Of a stretch of 64,000 nt of DNA, positions 9,701-22,563 are shown one piece after another. The stretch covers positions 2,658,353 through 2,722,352 of the forward strand of contig JANPWX010000108.1 in the NCBI GenBank assembly GCA_024734555.1, in the 5' to 3' direction. The DNA comes from Trochalopteron elliotii (Eukaryota; Chordata; Aves; Passeriformes; Leiothrichidae). Both the position numbers and the translations under genes were made by a program. Positions within the stretch are counted from its first letter, which is position 1; each line of letters begins with the position of its first letter. The notes beneath the pieces were generated by a model. That model had not been told where the DNA came from and did no database searches. It saw only the letters and a program-made list of their open reading frames with translations.

Positions 9701-12700
9701 GATTATGTTGTTAAAGCAGGACTCCTCAGCATCCAGGGAAATTTTGTGGATATTATTGCTGAGCATTTCTTGTTTGTGTTGGTAGGGAGTTGGTTCCAGC
9801 TTTGTGGAAGCTTTGTCTGTTCACTTAGGTGCTGTGTATCTCCTTGAAGCTTGTGGCCATGGCACCCTGCAGAAGAGATCCCAGAGAGCTGCAAAACCTG
9901 TGTGGATGCAAGGCATGCCCCTTATGTCCATACCCTCAGCAGGGTACAGAGTAAACGTGTGGTTTGGATCTTGCTCACTTTTGATTCACCTTGTTCACCT
10001 TTGAACTCACTTTTGATAGTCTCGTTTAGAGACATTGTTTTGTGAGAGGATTGTAACCTGCCACTTCAGTGCTGCTTGCTCCAGGGTTCTGCTCACCAGG
10101 GACATTAGTAGCAGAGCCAGTGACAATGTGTTACTAAACCCTGTGTTCTCAACTGTTGAGCTCTGGCTATATGCACAAAGTTTTGAAACATGGCAGAGAT
10201 GAGCTCTCTTACCTTTGAAACTTGAAGTATTGTATCTTCCATGTAACAGGGTATCTGAAAGCAGTATGGGATTATTTTGCAGCAAATAAGACATTATGTA
10301 GTGTTTGTGTGGAATAACCACATTTTTTGAAGGTGATTCTATTTTGTTTTCAAACTGGACTTTAAACTCGGATAATATTTGTGGAATAGTGAAAATATAA
10401 GAGAAAAAAAACTGTTGTAGTTTCCTATGTAATACATATCTGGGTAAAATAAAAAAAGTTTACTCATGATAGGAGAAATTTCCACCAGAGAAGTAGGAGT
10501 AGGGGAATTGTGATTTTCTGTTCTAGTGTCTTTCCTCATTTTGATTCGTCTTTGGAGTGTATATGAAATGATGTATCTGAAGCATTACTGACATGGAGAT
10601 GAATCCAGTGTGCCAAAGTAAGATATTCTCTCCTGACCGAACGTTTTCTGTGAAGGCATGTCTTTGAAGACATTGGCTGTCTTAACAGTTCAACATCATG
10701 GATGTTGATTTTGACCATTTCCATACACCATTGATAAAAACACTCTCTAAGGAGTTCCTCAGGAGGATAGTTAACATAAGTATGGTGCTCTCATTAAAAA
10801 AAAAAGGTCTTTAAGCATAATGAGAAAAAAAAATTGAACATAAGTGTATGAAGGTGAATATCATGGTAGTTTTAACTGTAGGATTGCTAAGTTTCTCTTA
10901 GATGCTGGATGAGAATGATTTTATTCCAGTTGTGACGGCTGCCATTGAATGAAAGTGGATGTTGAAGTTTTGGACCTTATAACTAAAGCAGAAATAAGCT
11001 GTACATTGTGCAGTCTGGGTTAAAATATTTTAAAAAATATCAGGAGTAACAGCAAAACAAGAGTTTGTTATGTTTTCTGGAGCCCCTTTTCCTTAGATTT
11101 CAGTGGCTGTCTGGAGTAACTATGGTCTTGGTTGGCTGCCAAAAAGAACACCTGCTAATAGATTTAAGACACAAGATGAGGAGAAGATAAATACTAAGCC
11201 TTTGTAGTCATATATGTAGGTTAAGAATTTGGGGGTGGAACTTGCTGAAGTTAGAACAAAAGTAAGTCAGAATGTGATGTTAGCACATTAGGTGAGTTTT
11301 TATCAGGGGCTACGTGGATGATCCATGAATAGTGTGGGATGCTCTCTCTCCCACTTATTCTCAGAGGGAGATGAAAACCCAGAATGACAAAAGAAATTAT
11401 AAAGTAAATAATAAAGGGATTAAAGGAGTCCATAGTCATTTAGACAGGTTAGTGATAGAGAGTCCTACAGGCAAGCAGAATTTAGAAATTGTTGAAACTA
11501 TATATCAATTGAAGAGCAAATAGATCTGAAATTTAAGGACATTTTCATGGAAAACATCTATTTCTAGAAGTGTTTCTTTCCAAGGACATATAAGAGAGTT
11601 ATATTTGAGAGTCTAGCTTCTCCCAATTTATTCCATTTATAGCTATCTTGCTAAAGGTGAGATATCCTTGTAAACACTGCTTTGCTATTATACATGAAGG
11701 TGCTCCCACACTCCCCTGCATCTACCAGCTGTCACTGCACAGCTCTGAAAAAGTGGCCTCCAGGGTGGACTTAGGCTGAGTGTCCAGGGCCTCCTGCCTT
11801 CCTGCTATCACATGGATGCCCTGAGAGCCTCCTGTCTGGCAGCCCTCGATGCTTTGGATCTGCATGTGTGTGTGGAGTCCTGTGTGTGCTGCAGCTGCCG
11901 GGGCTGATGCCTGCTGGCTCACCTGCAGGAGAGATGATGGCACAGGAGTCAGCTCCTGAGGGCAGCCCTCAAGCTAAACTGAAGCAGCCTGTGTAGTTGC
12001 CACAGCAACTGCTGGGGAGAGGAAACGCATTATCCCCCTCCAAACTGTTTTACAGTGCAACTTTTAAAATGCAGAATACGTACTTCCATGAATCTCAAGC
12101 TGTGTAAATCATTGTGCAAGACACCATGTCCTGGGCTGTACAAACTATAATACTATAGGTTCAGTATTAATTTGCATTTTTCTTCCAATAGCTTATTAAG
12201 TTCACAGTCAAACAGGTCAGGAATGTTGGGTGTGGCATTCAGTCCTGGTGGATGACCACAAATCTGCATCAAGAAGCCTACATGGGAGATCTTCAAGTAA
12301 ATGCAAAGGGAAAGCCAGTCTCTTCTTTTCATCAACAGATGGCAAATCAGAGTTGTGAGTAAGAACTGTCCACCTTCAGTTTGGCATTGATATCATTCTC
12401 CCACCTTAAACTCCTCCTAGTTGTTCAGGAACATAAGACTGAATTTATATTGCTTAATTAAAAAGGGCCAGGGATTGATCCAAGTCCAAATGGCTCTGGC
12501 TGGCTCATGTCCTCACCAATTACAGTTACCACCCTCCCTGGCAGATCAGTTTGGAGAGAGCTCGCTGAGGTAGTGCCTAGGCCTTAAAGAAGAGTGTGGA
12601 TAATTAGGGCTCTAGTACTTCTTTAATTTAACAATCTGAACACAGCCAGAGAGGATCAGAAAAAGCCTTTCTTACCCCCAGTAAGAGAAGTTAAGACAAG

Positions 12701-15700
12701 CTTTGCTTGTAGGGTGATTTACATGGGGTCCCATCTTCAGAGAGGAACCTGGACTAATAACAGCATAACACCATCCTGGACCAGCTAAGCGGTTATTAGA
12801 GCTTCAGTAAAGTGGATGAGTCCCAGCTTCATCCTTTGAGGAAGGAGCACGTAGAAAGGGGCTTCTTATAGGCCCTTGGTTAACCTTGTGCAAAGCTGTG
12901 GAGGAAGGAGCGCAGAGTGTACCTGCTTCTGAGCAAGTCTGGCAGCTGAGCAGCAGAGACCTGAGTCTGCAGGGAATGAATCATAACAAGTTTCTGAGGA
13001 GGATGAACCAGACAGGAAGGAAAACTCAATCTTGCTGGGGAAAGGAATGTATCTCCTCTTTTTTCTCTCTTTCACAAGGAGAAGATGGGAGTTCCAGGGT
13101 AAGGAAGAGCTGAAGGATAGAAGATTTCCTCTGTCTCGGAATAAAATCTTTTTTCTTCTGCTTCACTGTCTTGTACTTCCTTTCCTTCTCACTGACCTTA
13201 TTTGGAATCATCCCTTCATTTGTGTGAGCACGTGCAACAAAATTTGTCAGCACTATCAGTCATCTCAGTAACCTGTTGCCTTACTGCACACCCACTTTCT
13301 ATTTTCTGAGCTACATGGGCATCAGTCTGAATTGTTGCTGCACATACTTCTTGATCTTCCTTTAATTAAAGGATATGTATTTCTCCCTACATGGCCACCA
13401 GTTGCTCTCTTCCCTTATATAGTTGTGAGGAGATGAGTAAAGAAATAGCTTTTTTTCCTGATTATTGATGCTTTAAATATGTTGGCAAACTAAATCTGGT
13501 CTCTGAATATAAAGTGTCTGGCTTATAGTCTGACACTATGGTCCAGAATATTTGTATGTTTTTCTTAATGAAAATTAGACAGCATAAAGCAGTTTGCATT
13601 TGGTTTTTGTTTGGGTGGTGTGTTTTTTTAATAGTTTTAGGGAAAATCATTTTGTGGCACTTGGAATCCTTTGATTCTTCTCTGTGAGGATGCACAGGGT
13701 ATATTTACTCTTGCGTTTAATGCTAAATGGGAAAAGATTGAATATAAGCAGTAAATTCTTCTTTTTTCATCAATCCCTTGAAGGTCCCTTAAGGTGACTG
13801 TTCCTTTACAAGTTGAATATCTGAAAAAACCCGAGTATCACAGTTTAATCTGGGGCAAAGAAGGGTGTTGCATTTAACAGAGATTTTAATGTTTTCATTG
13901 CTTACAATAAAAGCAGTTATGAAAAGCTCTTATGAGGGGACACATTTATGTTTTGCATTAAAATAAGGCACAGTGGGGGGCTGTATTCAGCCTGTTAGCT
14001 TGTTAGAAAAGCCTGGGATTTCTGAAACTATTCTAAACACCCTGAATTTGGAAGTCAAGTCAAATCTTCTAAGCCAGTAAATTCTTCTTAGCAATAGAGG
14101 AATAAAGGACTTTTAGTATATATACTTCTCAGTGTATTAGGTATCTTGGAAACGTTCTTCTGTTAGTAGAACATTAATGTGACATGTTTGGGGCTTTTCA
14201 TATGTCTTGGCAATTAAGACAACTCGGGCCAAACTGATTGCATCGAGGTTCTTTTCAAGAGTGAAAGTACCTTATTTTCGGTCCTGCTTCTAGGCTGGAG
14301 AAATTAAGTTTTTTGGTGTTTCTGCATTAATTGTGCTTTTCTCTTTTGTCATGCTAATTGAAAGCACCATCTTTAATCCTTCTTCTATGAAGTTTCTTAC
14401 TATTTGCTTTACATGGCAGTGCTCCACTGTCATATTCAGGTCATCAAAGACCTCCAAATATGTGTTTTACAGGAGGGTAAAGGAAGCATTCTCTCCACAG
14501 CCAGAATATGGGACCATTCTTGTGGTGGTAAATGATCTTTGATCTCAGAAAGAAAAAAGAAAAAAAGGGAGAGTTTTTTTTCACCATGGCACACTGCTTT
14601 GAGTTTTTTAAAATCTAGCTAGATTTAAATACTCAAATCCTTTCTTGCTAATCCCCCACTCTGTGGCTTATCTAAGGGAAGGTCCCTCTTTCTGTGGGAG
14701 ACAAAATTTTTCTTTTACAGATTAAATAGTTCTGCCCTCACTCTACTATTACTTGAATAATTCTTACAACATCATCTTCAGTCTGCTTCTTTTTCATGTC
14801 ATTTTATCTTACAGTGACTAATGTGCAGAACAGGCATACCTTCCCATTTGCACTCAAGGGGATTAACTAATCTAGTTAACAAAATAATCTAGGTCTAGAG
14901 AAAACAAATAGAACAAGCAGCAAATGAACAGCTGAGAGTGAACAACAGTTTCCTTCCATGTGGACATGGTTGTCTTGGGTTTTCCTCTGGAGAGAGCTGA
15001 GCTTTTTCTCAGAATCCCAAAGTTCTTGGGTTTGTCATTGCTCAGTTAGGTACAGGCAACAGTGAAAACCAGAACAAACTGAAGGTTACACAAATAGATT
15101 TCAGAAGTCTCAATGTGTCTTCAATGAAGGATCTCGAAGCAAATTTATTAAATGAAAGGCTGACTTGGCAGGAAGTTCTAATCCTTTTGAAAAATACTTC
15201 TAAAAAAAGGAATATCAGAGAAGGAAAGTTCAAACTGCCTACATTGCAGTATACAAATTAGTAAGCAAGTCACCTGGTAGTCTCCTTGTCCCTGGTACCT
15301 GGCACCAATGTTTTGTCCCTCAGGGGTATGTGCAGTACCCTAAGTCCCTGACAGAGTGCTACCGTTTTTTTTAAAGTTTTTTTTGTTGCTGTTTTTAATG
15401 CAGTGCAGAAGGATCTGGTTAGTATAGAAATATGTGACATCAGTAGATCTTAGCAGTACTTTTTGAAGAATAGTTCTACAAATATTCATTCTTTTGAGGT
15501 TAGATATAGTGGTGAGTATACAGAGCTTCTGAAAGAGCATTGGTGGAAAGGCCAGTATGTAAAATGCTGCCCACTAGACTGCAATACTCAATAATTATGA
15601 AATAAAGGTCCATCACTGAAACAAAATAGAGCAATTCTTGCTTTAAGTTTATTGATATTTACCTTGGAGGGCATTTAGGCCAAAAAACTCCATTATCTTA

Positions 15701-16225
15701 ATGTGGTACCCTCTGCAAGTCCGTGCTAAGCCTTTTGAACTGAGAACACATTGAAACAGGGAGCTGGGGTAGTGAAACTGTTTTCTGGAGTGTTTATAGG
15801 AACCAATTATATGCAATTTGTTTAAATTAGTGGTGAGCAGTTCTACATTAACAATTGTCTTAGTGCTAGTAAGTAGGAGTGTCTGGAATGTGGCGCTTTG
15901 CATCCTCAACTGGTATCTGCTCTTTCAACACACCCATAGCAAGAAGATGGAGCTGAATCTTTTCTGCTCAGATATTTTTACAAGCTCTTCTTTTTTTTCT
16001 GTTTTCTTCTGGGCAAATTGTTACTAGTCTTTGTACAAGATAATTAATTAGCTGTTGCTCCTGTATTTCCTGTAATAACCCTATTAAAAGGCACCATTTC
16101 TGTCAGAATATCCCATGGCTAATGACAGGGCAGATTGTTCTTACCTCTAGATGCAGTTACCGAATTAGAGATTATCCTGTTACACAGCACTTTAAGCTGT
16201 ATTTCCTTTTCTTAGCCCACAGAGA
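3800..16225. other. AT-rich intronic DNA, no gene seen
   Basis: This stretch is AT-rich with scattered stops in all frames. The longest open frames are about 120 codons (6129-6491 plus) and have no recognisable domain. Apart from a possible MIR-like relic near 5.9 kb and a locally GC-richer patch at about 11.70-11.99 kb, I see no repeat family, RNA gene or exon. The GC-rich patch has a 73-codon minus frame without recognisable content. Confidence 0.7.
5895..5975 (+). repeat. Possible ancient MIR-like SINE relic
   Basis: The segment GTGATTTTGGACACACTATT followed by AATTATCTATGCCTCC and CCTTCC resembles the MIR 3' region (GTGACCTTGGGCAAGT, then a TTAA-rich link, then GCCTCAGTTTCC) in order and spacing, at an old level of divergence. 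MIR-type SINEs predate the bird-mammal split, so a relic is plausible. The match is partial and by eye; chance is not excluded. Confidence 0.3.
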
Positions 16226-16372
16226 ACATAGAATCACAGAACAGTTAGGGTTGGAAGGGACCTCTGGAGATCATCTAACTCCTCTGCTAAAACAGGGTCT
16301 TTTAGAGTGGATTGCACAGAATCACATCCAGTCAGGTTTTGATTACCTCCAGAGATGGAGACTTGAGCATGG
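16226..16372 (-). mobile_element. CR1 LINE, 3' fragment
   Basis: On the plus strand this reads CATAGAATCACAGAAC, then TTGGAAGGGACCTCTGGAGA, then TCCAGAGATGGAGACTTGAG. That is the reverse complement of the 3' untranslated end of an avian CR1 retrotransposon, so the element's sense strand is minus. Only about 150 bases remain, in keeping with the usual 5' truncation. The overlapping 167-codon plus frame (16122-16625) is not a gene. Confidence 0.9.
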
Positions 16373-18275
16373 GAAAATTATTTTTGTCAGTGCTGTGACC
16401 TCTACTGCAGTCCATCTACTCATTCTCCTCCTTCTGCTTTCGTCTCTCTCCCCATCTTCCTTTCAAACAAATTTATTAGAGAAAGAGTGGAGATCCTGCT
16501 TTATAGCACTGATTGGGGAAGTTTTTTCACTTGGAGATGGTATTTGGAGCTTAGTTTCCTCACCACTCTCTCTGCTTCTGTGGGTACAGTACAAAGCTCC
16601 TGTCAGTTCACATCTGTTGCTGTAGTGCAGAGCCTCAGCAGCACTGTGTGTTTCCCTGTATTTTAAACTGTGAAGGATTTAAAGAGGCCTGAGAGCTAGG
16701 ACACTTCTGCTGTGCTCCATAAGAGAGCTCATGGTCTTGCTCCTGTTTTGCTTTAGTGCTGAGAGGAAGTAACCGGTGACAGCTTTCAACAGCTTAGTGG
16801 CAGTTGTGTGTGCACAACTTAGAGCACGGTGTGTGACCCCATCACCAGATGAGTTTCAGCATGGAGGTTTTTCCTGACAGGAGAAGCCTTTTTCTTAGGA
16901 GTGAAGAGGTTCTGAACTTTGAGTTTATGGTACTCTGAGGCAAATACTGCACTTCTGAGACCAAGATCCACTTAGAACAAATCAGGGTGTATTTGAATAA
17001 CAGATGGGGAGGGAAAAGGCTTCTGAAGTTTCTCTAGAGAGAGCACAAGATCTGCTCACTGTACCATCCAGCCTGTGTGCAGAGGGATTTGTGTGAGTGG
17101 AGTAGAGGAAGGAAAGAACAAAGCCAGTAAATCCACTGGTAGGCAGACATTCAGCAAAGGAGCTTCACATTTTGTGGCTGAGAATAAAAATTTTTGGGTC
17201 TTATTACAGGAAGTTCTCTTCTTCAAAATGTGATAAAAAGAATTAGTTTTTGTTTTACTATAAAGAGCCCCTCTGCTCTTCTGTATACTATACTGACAGT
17301 ATTCAATGTATATTCTTCTTGCTTCCTGCTCTTCCCAACTCATGGGTACCATGAGACTGTTAATACTTACTAAAGGACATTTATTTGGTTCTTTTTCATC
17401 ATGCAGCAGCCATTTCAGTTGTTTCCACTCAACTTTGCTCCATTTTTGGCAGTGGCGTAATGAGGGTTTAAGACGATAATGTCTAAACAGAAGCCAATTA
17501 GCTATATTTATGATGGATGGACAAAGAGCTCTTAGAGAAAAATTTTGGTATTACTTCCTTGATGTTTCATAGTTCGGCATGTACAAAAAAGCATGAAGGA
17601 TTTTTCAGTGGATGCTGGTTCAATTAGATTTTGGGCTTTTTGCAGGCAATTTTTAGTTCAAAAATTCTAGTGATAATCTGAGAAATAAACGGGTTAATGC
17701 ATTATACAAATTCTCGTTCTTAATAGATCTCAAAATGTTCCTGAAGGTAAAGTGTTATGCTAATGGTGGGATAAGGCTCAGGGCCTAGTTGTCATATCTT
17801 GGAATATCAGCTGTGTTAAAAAAAATTCCATTTGTTTGGGAGCATTCAGCTTCAGACCAAAGGTTTTTTCTGTAAGTGTGAACATTGCCCTTGGCTTGGT
17901 TGATTCTTGGGAAGAAAATTTCCCTATGATTATTTAATGAATGGGATCTATTAGATCAGCAGCAATATGAAATGGAAGGTGCCACTTGCCTATTTGGTTT
18001 TTATGGTTAGTATTACCACTCAGTTTCTTAACCAGCCTTTCCCAACTGTACATTTTACCAATGCATTTCAGTATGTTGAGAGGTTTAGTGATGAGCTCAG
18101 TCATTCAAAGATCATATTCAGTCAATAATAGCATGCTCAAGGCCTGTCTCTGTCTCAGACTTTAGCCAATGAAGATGCTAACTACAAATTCACTGTTTTT
18201 GAGATGAATTGTTCCTGTAAATAATCCACCTATTTGATTTTTCCATGTGAAATGAAGAAAGTGTTATTTCTGAGC

Positions 18276-18326
18276 CTATTCTGTTCTATTCTATTCTATT
18301 CTATTCTATTCTATTCTATTCTATTC
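18276..18326 (+). repeat. (ATTCT)n pentanucleotide microsatellite, 10 units
   Basis: Ten tandem CTATT units, equal to ATTCT in another phase, with one variant unit (CTGTT at 18281-18285). No CR1 body flanks it, so it does not look like a CR1 3' tail. It is transcribed in the sense direction as part of FGF14 intron 1 if the gene model holds. Near-perfect pentamer runs of this kind tend to be length-polymorphic. Confidence 0.9.
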
Positions 18327-19269
18327 CTTCAATTTATTACTATTTTAACCTATGATTTTTACTTACATAAACAGGAAAATACTTCAGTAGGAGATAAGTA
18401 TTTCATCTTAGCAATGTCTTTTAAAAGCTAGAAATTACTCACTGTTTATTCTAGCTAACCTTGATCCTAAGTAAATTTCTATGTTATTTTTCATCAGCCT
18501 TTGTAAATATTCCAGAGGTAACAGGAGGGTAATGCTTCATTTGTCTAATCAGTGGCTTGTTCTCTCTTATAAACAAAATAGGTCACAGGACCTATAGAAG
18601 TCGAGGGACTAGAGCCATGGTCATATACATCTTCATTTTTAGAACCAAGATTGGAAACCTGTCTTGCTTGGAATACTTTTTCAGGGACAAAAAATATTTA
18701 GAAAAATCTCACCATACTGTTAAAGTAGAGTTTTAGACGGCCATTGGTCTTCATCCCAGCACCCCACAGTACTTACTGCTTTCTGTCCAAATTCAGGTTC
18801 TCCCATGTGCAGTGACAAAGGGTAAGATTTTGTTATTGAGTCCTCCACTTTGGCATAGTGGTGCCATGGTCATGAAAAAAAAGCACAAAAATTACATGCT
18901 GACTCTGCCAGATACATCCAAAGAAAATCCCTGTACAATAATGTGCACTTATTCGAGTTGTGCCAATCATATGGTAAGGGTGAGATTATACTTTATTTCT
19001 GCACTTGGCATGCAAAGGACAAAGTAATGCTTAGCTCATTCTCTCCCTCATCTTCCTGCAGAGTGGCTGGCACAAACGTATTTCTTCTATTGTGGGCCTA
19101 GAGAGATGTCCAGGAGGTTGATTCTTGACAAGGTGGGAAAAGCCATGTCTCTGCTGTTTCTGCAGCAGCCAGAAGGCCAGAGGCAGAGCCATGGGCTGCA
19201 AAATGTAGAATAACACTGTGCTTCTTCCAGTTACAACAAATCCATCTCTGGTGTCACATGGAGTGCTGC

Positions 19270-19600
19270 AATTCTGCTGATTAAAAAGGCACCTAATTCA
19301 CCGATTGCTAATGGCACGTGGGATACAACTGCAAAGCCAATACTCTGCATTAATGTGGATAGCAATTAAAGTTGGCAACTCAACCTAATTGTTTTGTAAT
19401 ATTTTTTTTAAATGTCATTAGACACTTTCTGCTCCTCGATCATTTGTCCCCGTGTTGTAATGGCGAGTTCTTCTTAAATGGCAATTGAAGTTTCCTGTTT
19501 TCCCTCATTTCCTCTGCTCATTTGACAATATACACTACTGTCAAATGTTACAGAAGTTAAAATAGTAAGTTACAGGATGTTGTTTAAAATATTTGACAAA
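19270..19600. promoter_or_regulatory. Candidate intronic regulatory element with TAAT cores and TTTGACA inverted repeat
   Basis: About eight TAAT/ATTA homeodomain cores occur between 19280 and 19450, together with an E-box CACGTG at 19315-19320 and preserved CpGs. A perfect 9-bp inverted repeat follows: CATTTGACA (19519-19527) and TGTCAAATG (19539-19547) with an 11-bp spacer, and TTTGACA appears again at 19592-19598. TGACA is the core recognised by TALE homeodomains (MEIS/PREP/TGIF). Large developmental-gene introns often carry conserved non-coding elements of this type. The motifs are seen directly; enhancer function and conservation are inference. Confidence 0.35.
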
Positions 19601-21451
19601 TAGTGACTTTTAGTGGCACCTACTTGTATGTTTAAGCAGGTAAATTAATGGTGAGGGATTTTAGTGTCTCAGAATTTGGGCTGTAATTCTCATAGAGTTG
19701 CTAACATACAATATTTACACAAGTGGAAGTAATATTACCTGTTCTACTGCACTCTGAGCATCTGTTCAAAGACGGATGTGGTTGATATCCAAATGACTTG
19801 AACACAGCACGTGCAATGTGGGCAGAAAGACTGACGTGTATTTTCAGCTGTTTATGCTTGAGTGAGAGCAACTTTGGAAATCAACAAAGTGGGGGAACAA
19901 AGAACCACCTCCTGACTGTTGCAGAATTGGGATCACTCCTTTTTCTAGTATTTCTGGTAATTTTTTTTTTTTCAGATCACTTCCTTGACTGTGGTTATGG
20001 CACAAAGCTAATGCATGGGCATGTGAGGTAAATAAACATCTTCACTGCAGACATGCATTCCTTGTCTGGATGGCTGAGATGGCAGTGGGAGAACAAAGAA
20101 AAGAAGTCATGCCCCAGTTCCTTTGGCTTCAACCTTCCCTCTATGAACATGTGAAAGAAAATTGCCCAGGAGTCATAAGCATGTCACTGTCTGATGTGGA
20201 CACAATGCTGACAATTCTCCTATGTTTAAGCTACTGGATCTGCAGCAAGATATAAACAGCCGCAGGAGAAAAATTAGCCACATCCTCACCATAAAGAGTG
20301 TCTCAGCTGATGAAAACTGAAAAGCTTTCTTTCACATCAGTGATGTTGTGGAGATTTCCTTGTGTCACAACAGCACTTACTTCCTAGAAGGACTGCCACA
20401 TAATATAATATCCGAAACAAGCGCATTACCTTTTTTTTCTGTATGAATAGAAGTAATCAAAAGAGCTCAGGAATATTTTGCAATTGTAGTGATTTTTAGG
20501 AGAAAAGGGTAGAAGTTTTTGGCAGGTTTCATTGATAATTCCAAGCACTTTGATGTTTTTAAGAGGGGAAAAAGTATAAAGGTAACTAGTGCTATGGAGA
20601 CTATAAGATGTGTAGAAATTTTACTTATTTTTTCTCCATTAAAATTAGGTCCATTTAAATGCATTCATTAAGTGGTGTGCTGAAGGCTCTGAGAGAACAG
20701 GGCATGTCTCAGGAGCTTTGTATTCCTTTGGTTACTACGTGCTGTATAGAAATACCAATTTGCAATGTGCAGGCTTTTTTCAGTTGCACCATAGAAAATA
20801 CAGCCAATAAAAATTAATTGCTTTAATTTGTTGTATCCATCCCTGATCATAAATTATTATACAGGTGCTATTTATTACATCCAAAATTTCTGTGGGCTAA
20901 AGTAGTCTTACTAACCTCTATCTATTTAGAAATAAGAAAAGAAGGACTAGAAAAGCATAATGATTTAACATTTTTGCACAATACTGTTTCTAAGAAACTT
21001 ATTTTTCAATGGCTTAACCTTAAAACCATTCTTTGCTCACTAGCTTTAATACTCTGGCATCCAGATATCTGAAATAATGTAAATAGCTCCCAGGGATGTG
21101 AGGCAAGTTAAACCTGATGCATGTAAGCACAGGGCTTGTTTTTGTTGCTGCCTGATGATATTTGTGAATACATCATTAAAAAAACCAAATAAATTAAAAT
21201 TCATTAAAAGGAGCTGCAAAATCAAGCATTCAAATGTTAGTTAGGTCTAATTGACTTTAGAAAGCTGTAATGCTTCGAATAGCTCAGCAGGATTAAATCC
21301 TGTAGTTTTGAAGGGCATTGTACCAGGGAGGAGTAAAAAGCCTGGGCATAAAACAACCTCGGGTATGTAGAGTGGTTAACTTTCTTCTTAACTGATCTCC
21401 CTTATATGTATTAAAATTTTTGGAGTAGGGCTTTAATTACTTGACTGCCTA

Positions 21452-21526
21452 TTGGTTGTTTTCTTTGTCTTCACTGCCTGAGCACTGAACTTTGCCTGAA
21501 CACTGGAGACACACAGTAGGGAGTAC
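21452..21526 (+). repeat. Unclassified dispersed repeat, copy 1
   Basis: The segment centred on CTTTGTCTTCACTGCCTGAG, followed by CACTGAAC and ending CACAGTAGGGAGT, matches a second segment at 23491-23568 in the same orientation over about 70 bases with only scattered differences. It is not CR1. It may be part of an LTR or another low-copy family that I cannot name. Confidence 0.55.
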
Positions 21527-22563
21527 CTCACAGGCAGCTTGGGAAAGGGGTTAGGAGCAGCCAGAGAGAAAATCCTCCTTACTCACCAATCAAAATCCTG
21601 GGCTGAAGCATGCACAGCACAGCCAGAGATTTTAGCAGCTAAATTCTACTAAGTCTATTAGAAGAACACAGTCTGAGGTTTTCTGTGCTGCTTTTACAGG
21701 CATCTGGATGCACTAGACCTTTTCAGAGGATTGACTGAGAGTTTTTTCAATATGGCCAAGATGTTTCCAGACAGCTCAAGCTGACAATAATAAGTCTCAG
21801 GAGGACTTATTAGCTCAGGTGTGATTAGAAATCAAGCTGTCTCTGTGTACTTGTGCTGCACCATTGCCAAATGAATAATGTTTCCTATTACGTGGTGTAC
21901 TGAAGAATGCAATACATAAACATCCAAGTGGCTACCACCAAAGCTGTCTAGATCCTTCTGAAACTGGTGCTCATCTGGAGCTAAAACCCCCCTGATGAAT
22001 GCAAACTGGTGTCTGTGTACCTCATGCTGTCTTTTCACTGGTGTGACCGTAACTTTCCATATGCAGAAAGTAGTTAATACAGGTGCCAGTTCCTTACCAG
22101 TTCAGTGTCCAAACCCTTTTCAGGGTCGAGGACTGCTGCCTGCTTAACTACAGAGGCTCTGAGGACTTTGACAAGAGAAATGGTTGCAGTTGCAGTTTGA
22201 ATTTACTGCTGCTGTTTTAAAGTGACAAAAGTATGCAGAATTCATTGTTCATCTCTTCCCAGATTTTCTTTATTTTTCTATTGTTTCCTGCTTTATCACT
22301 TACATGTCAACATTACCAGGCACAGTATTTTCTTAGTGGCAAAATTTTATGCTCTTCTTTTATGAACTAAAGCATAAAGTTTCACCACAAAGAAAATGAA
22401 CTATGGTGACCATGTTATTTAAAGCTGTAAGAGGATAATAAAAAATGAAAGGTGATGTTTCACTGCAGAAGCGAATGGATTTTATTTATGACACTGGGAA
22501 TGGCTTATTGGTTTTTGTTTTCTACCCCCTAATAGGAAGTCTTTATGGAAGGCTTATTTTTAT

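Larger units (their letters stand above)
16373..22563. other. AT-rich intronic DNA with a regulatory-like cluster
   Basis: No gene is visible. The stretch holds the ATTCT pentanucleotide repeat (18276-18326), a cluster of homeodomain-like sites with an inverted repeat (about 19.27-19.60 kb), and one copy of an unclassified dispersed repeat (21452-21526). A 68-codon minus frame at 21832-22038 has no recognised similarity. Confidence 0.65.

Noticed and set aside
16122..16625. 167-codon plus-strand open frame
   Set aside because: Runs through a reverse-oriented CR1 3' fragment (16226-16372) and then Ser/Leu-rich chance frame.
18234..18431. 65-codon frame with FYSIL repeats
   Set aside because: Direct translation of the ATTCT microsatellite.
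21832..22038. 68-codon minus frame with His-rich translation
   Set aside because: Considered as a retrocopy remnant, but no known protein is recognisable and there is no adjacent poly(A) tract.
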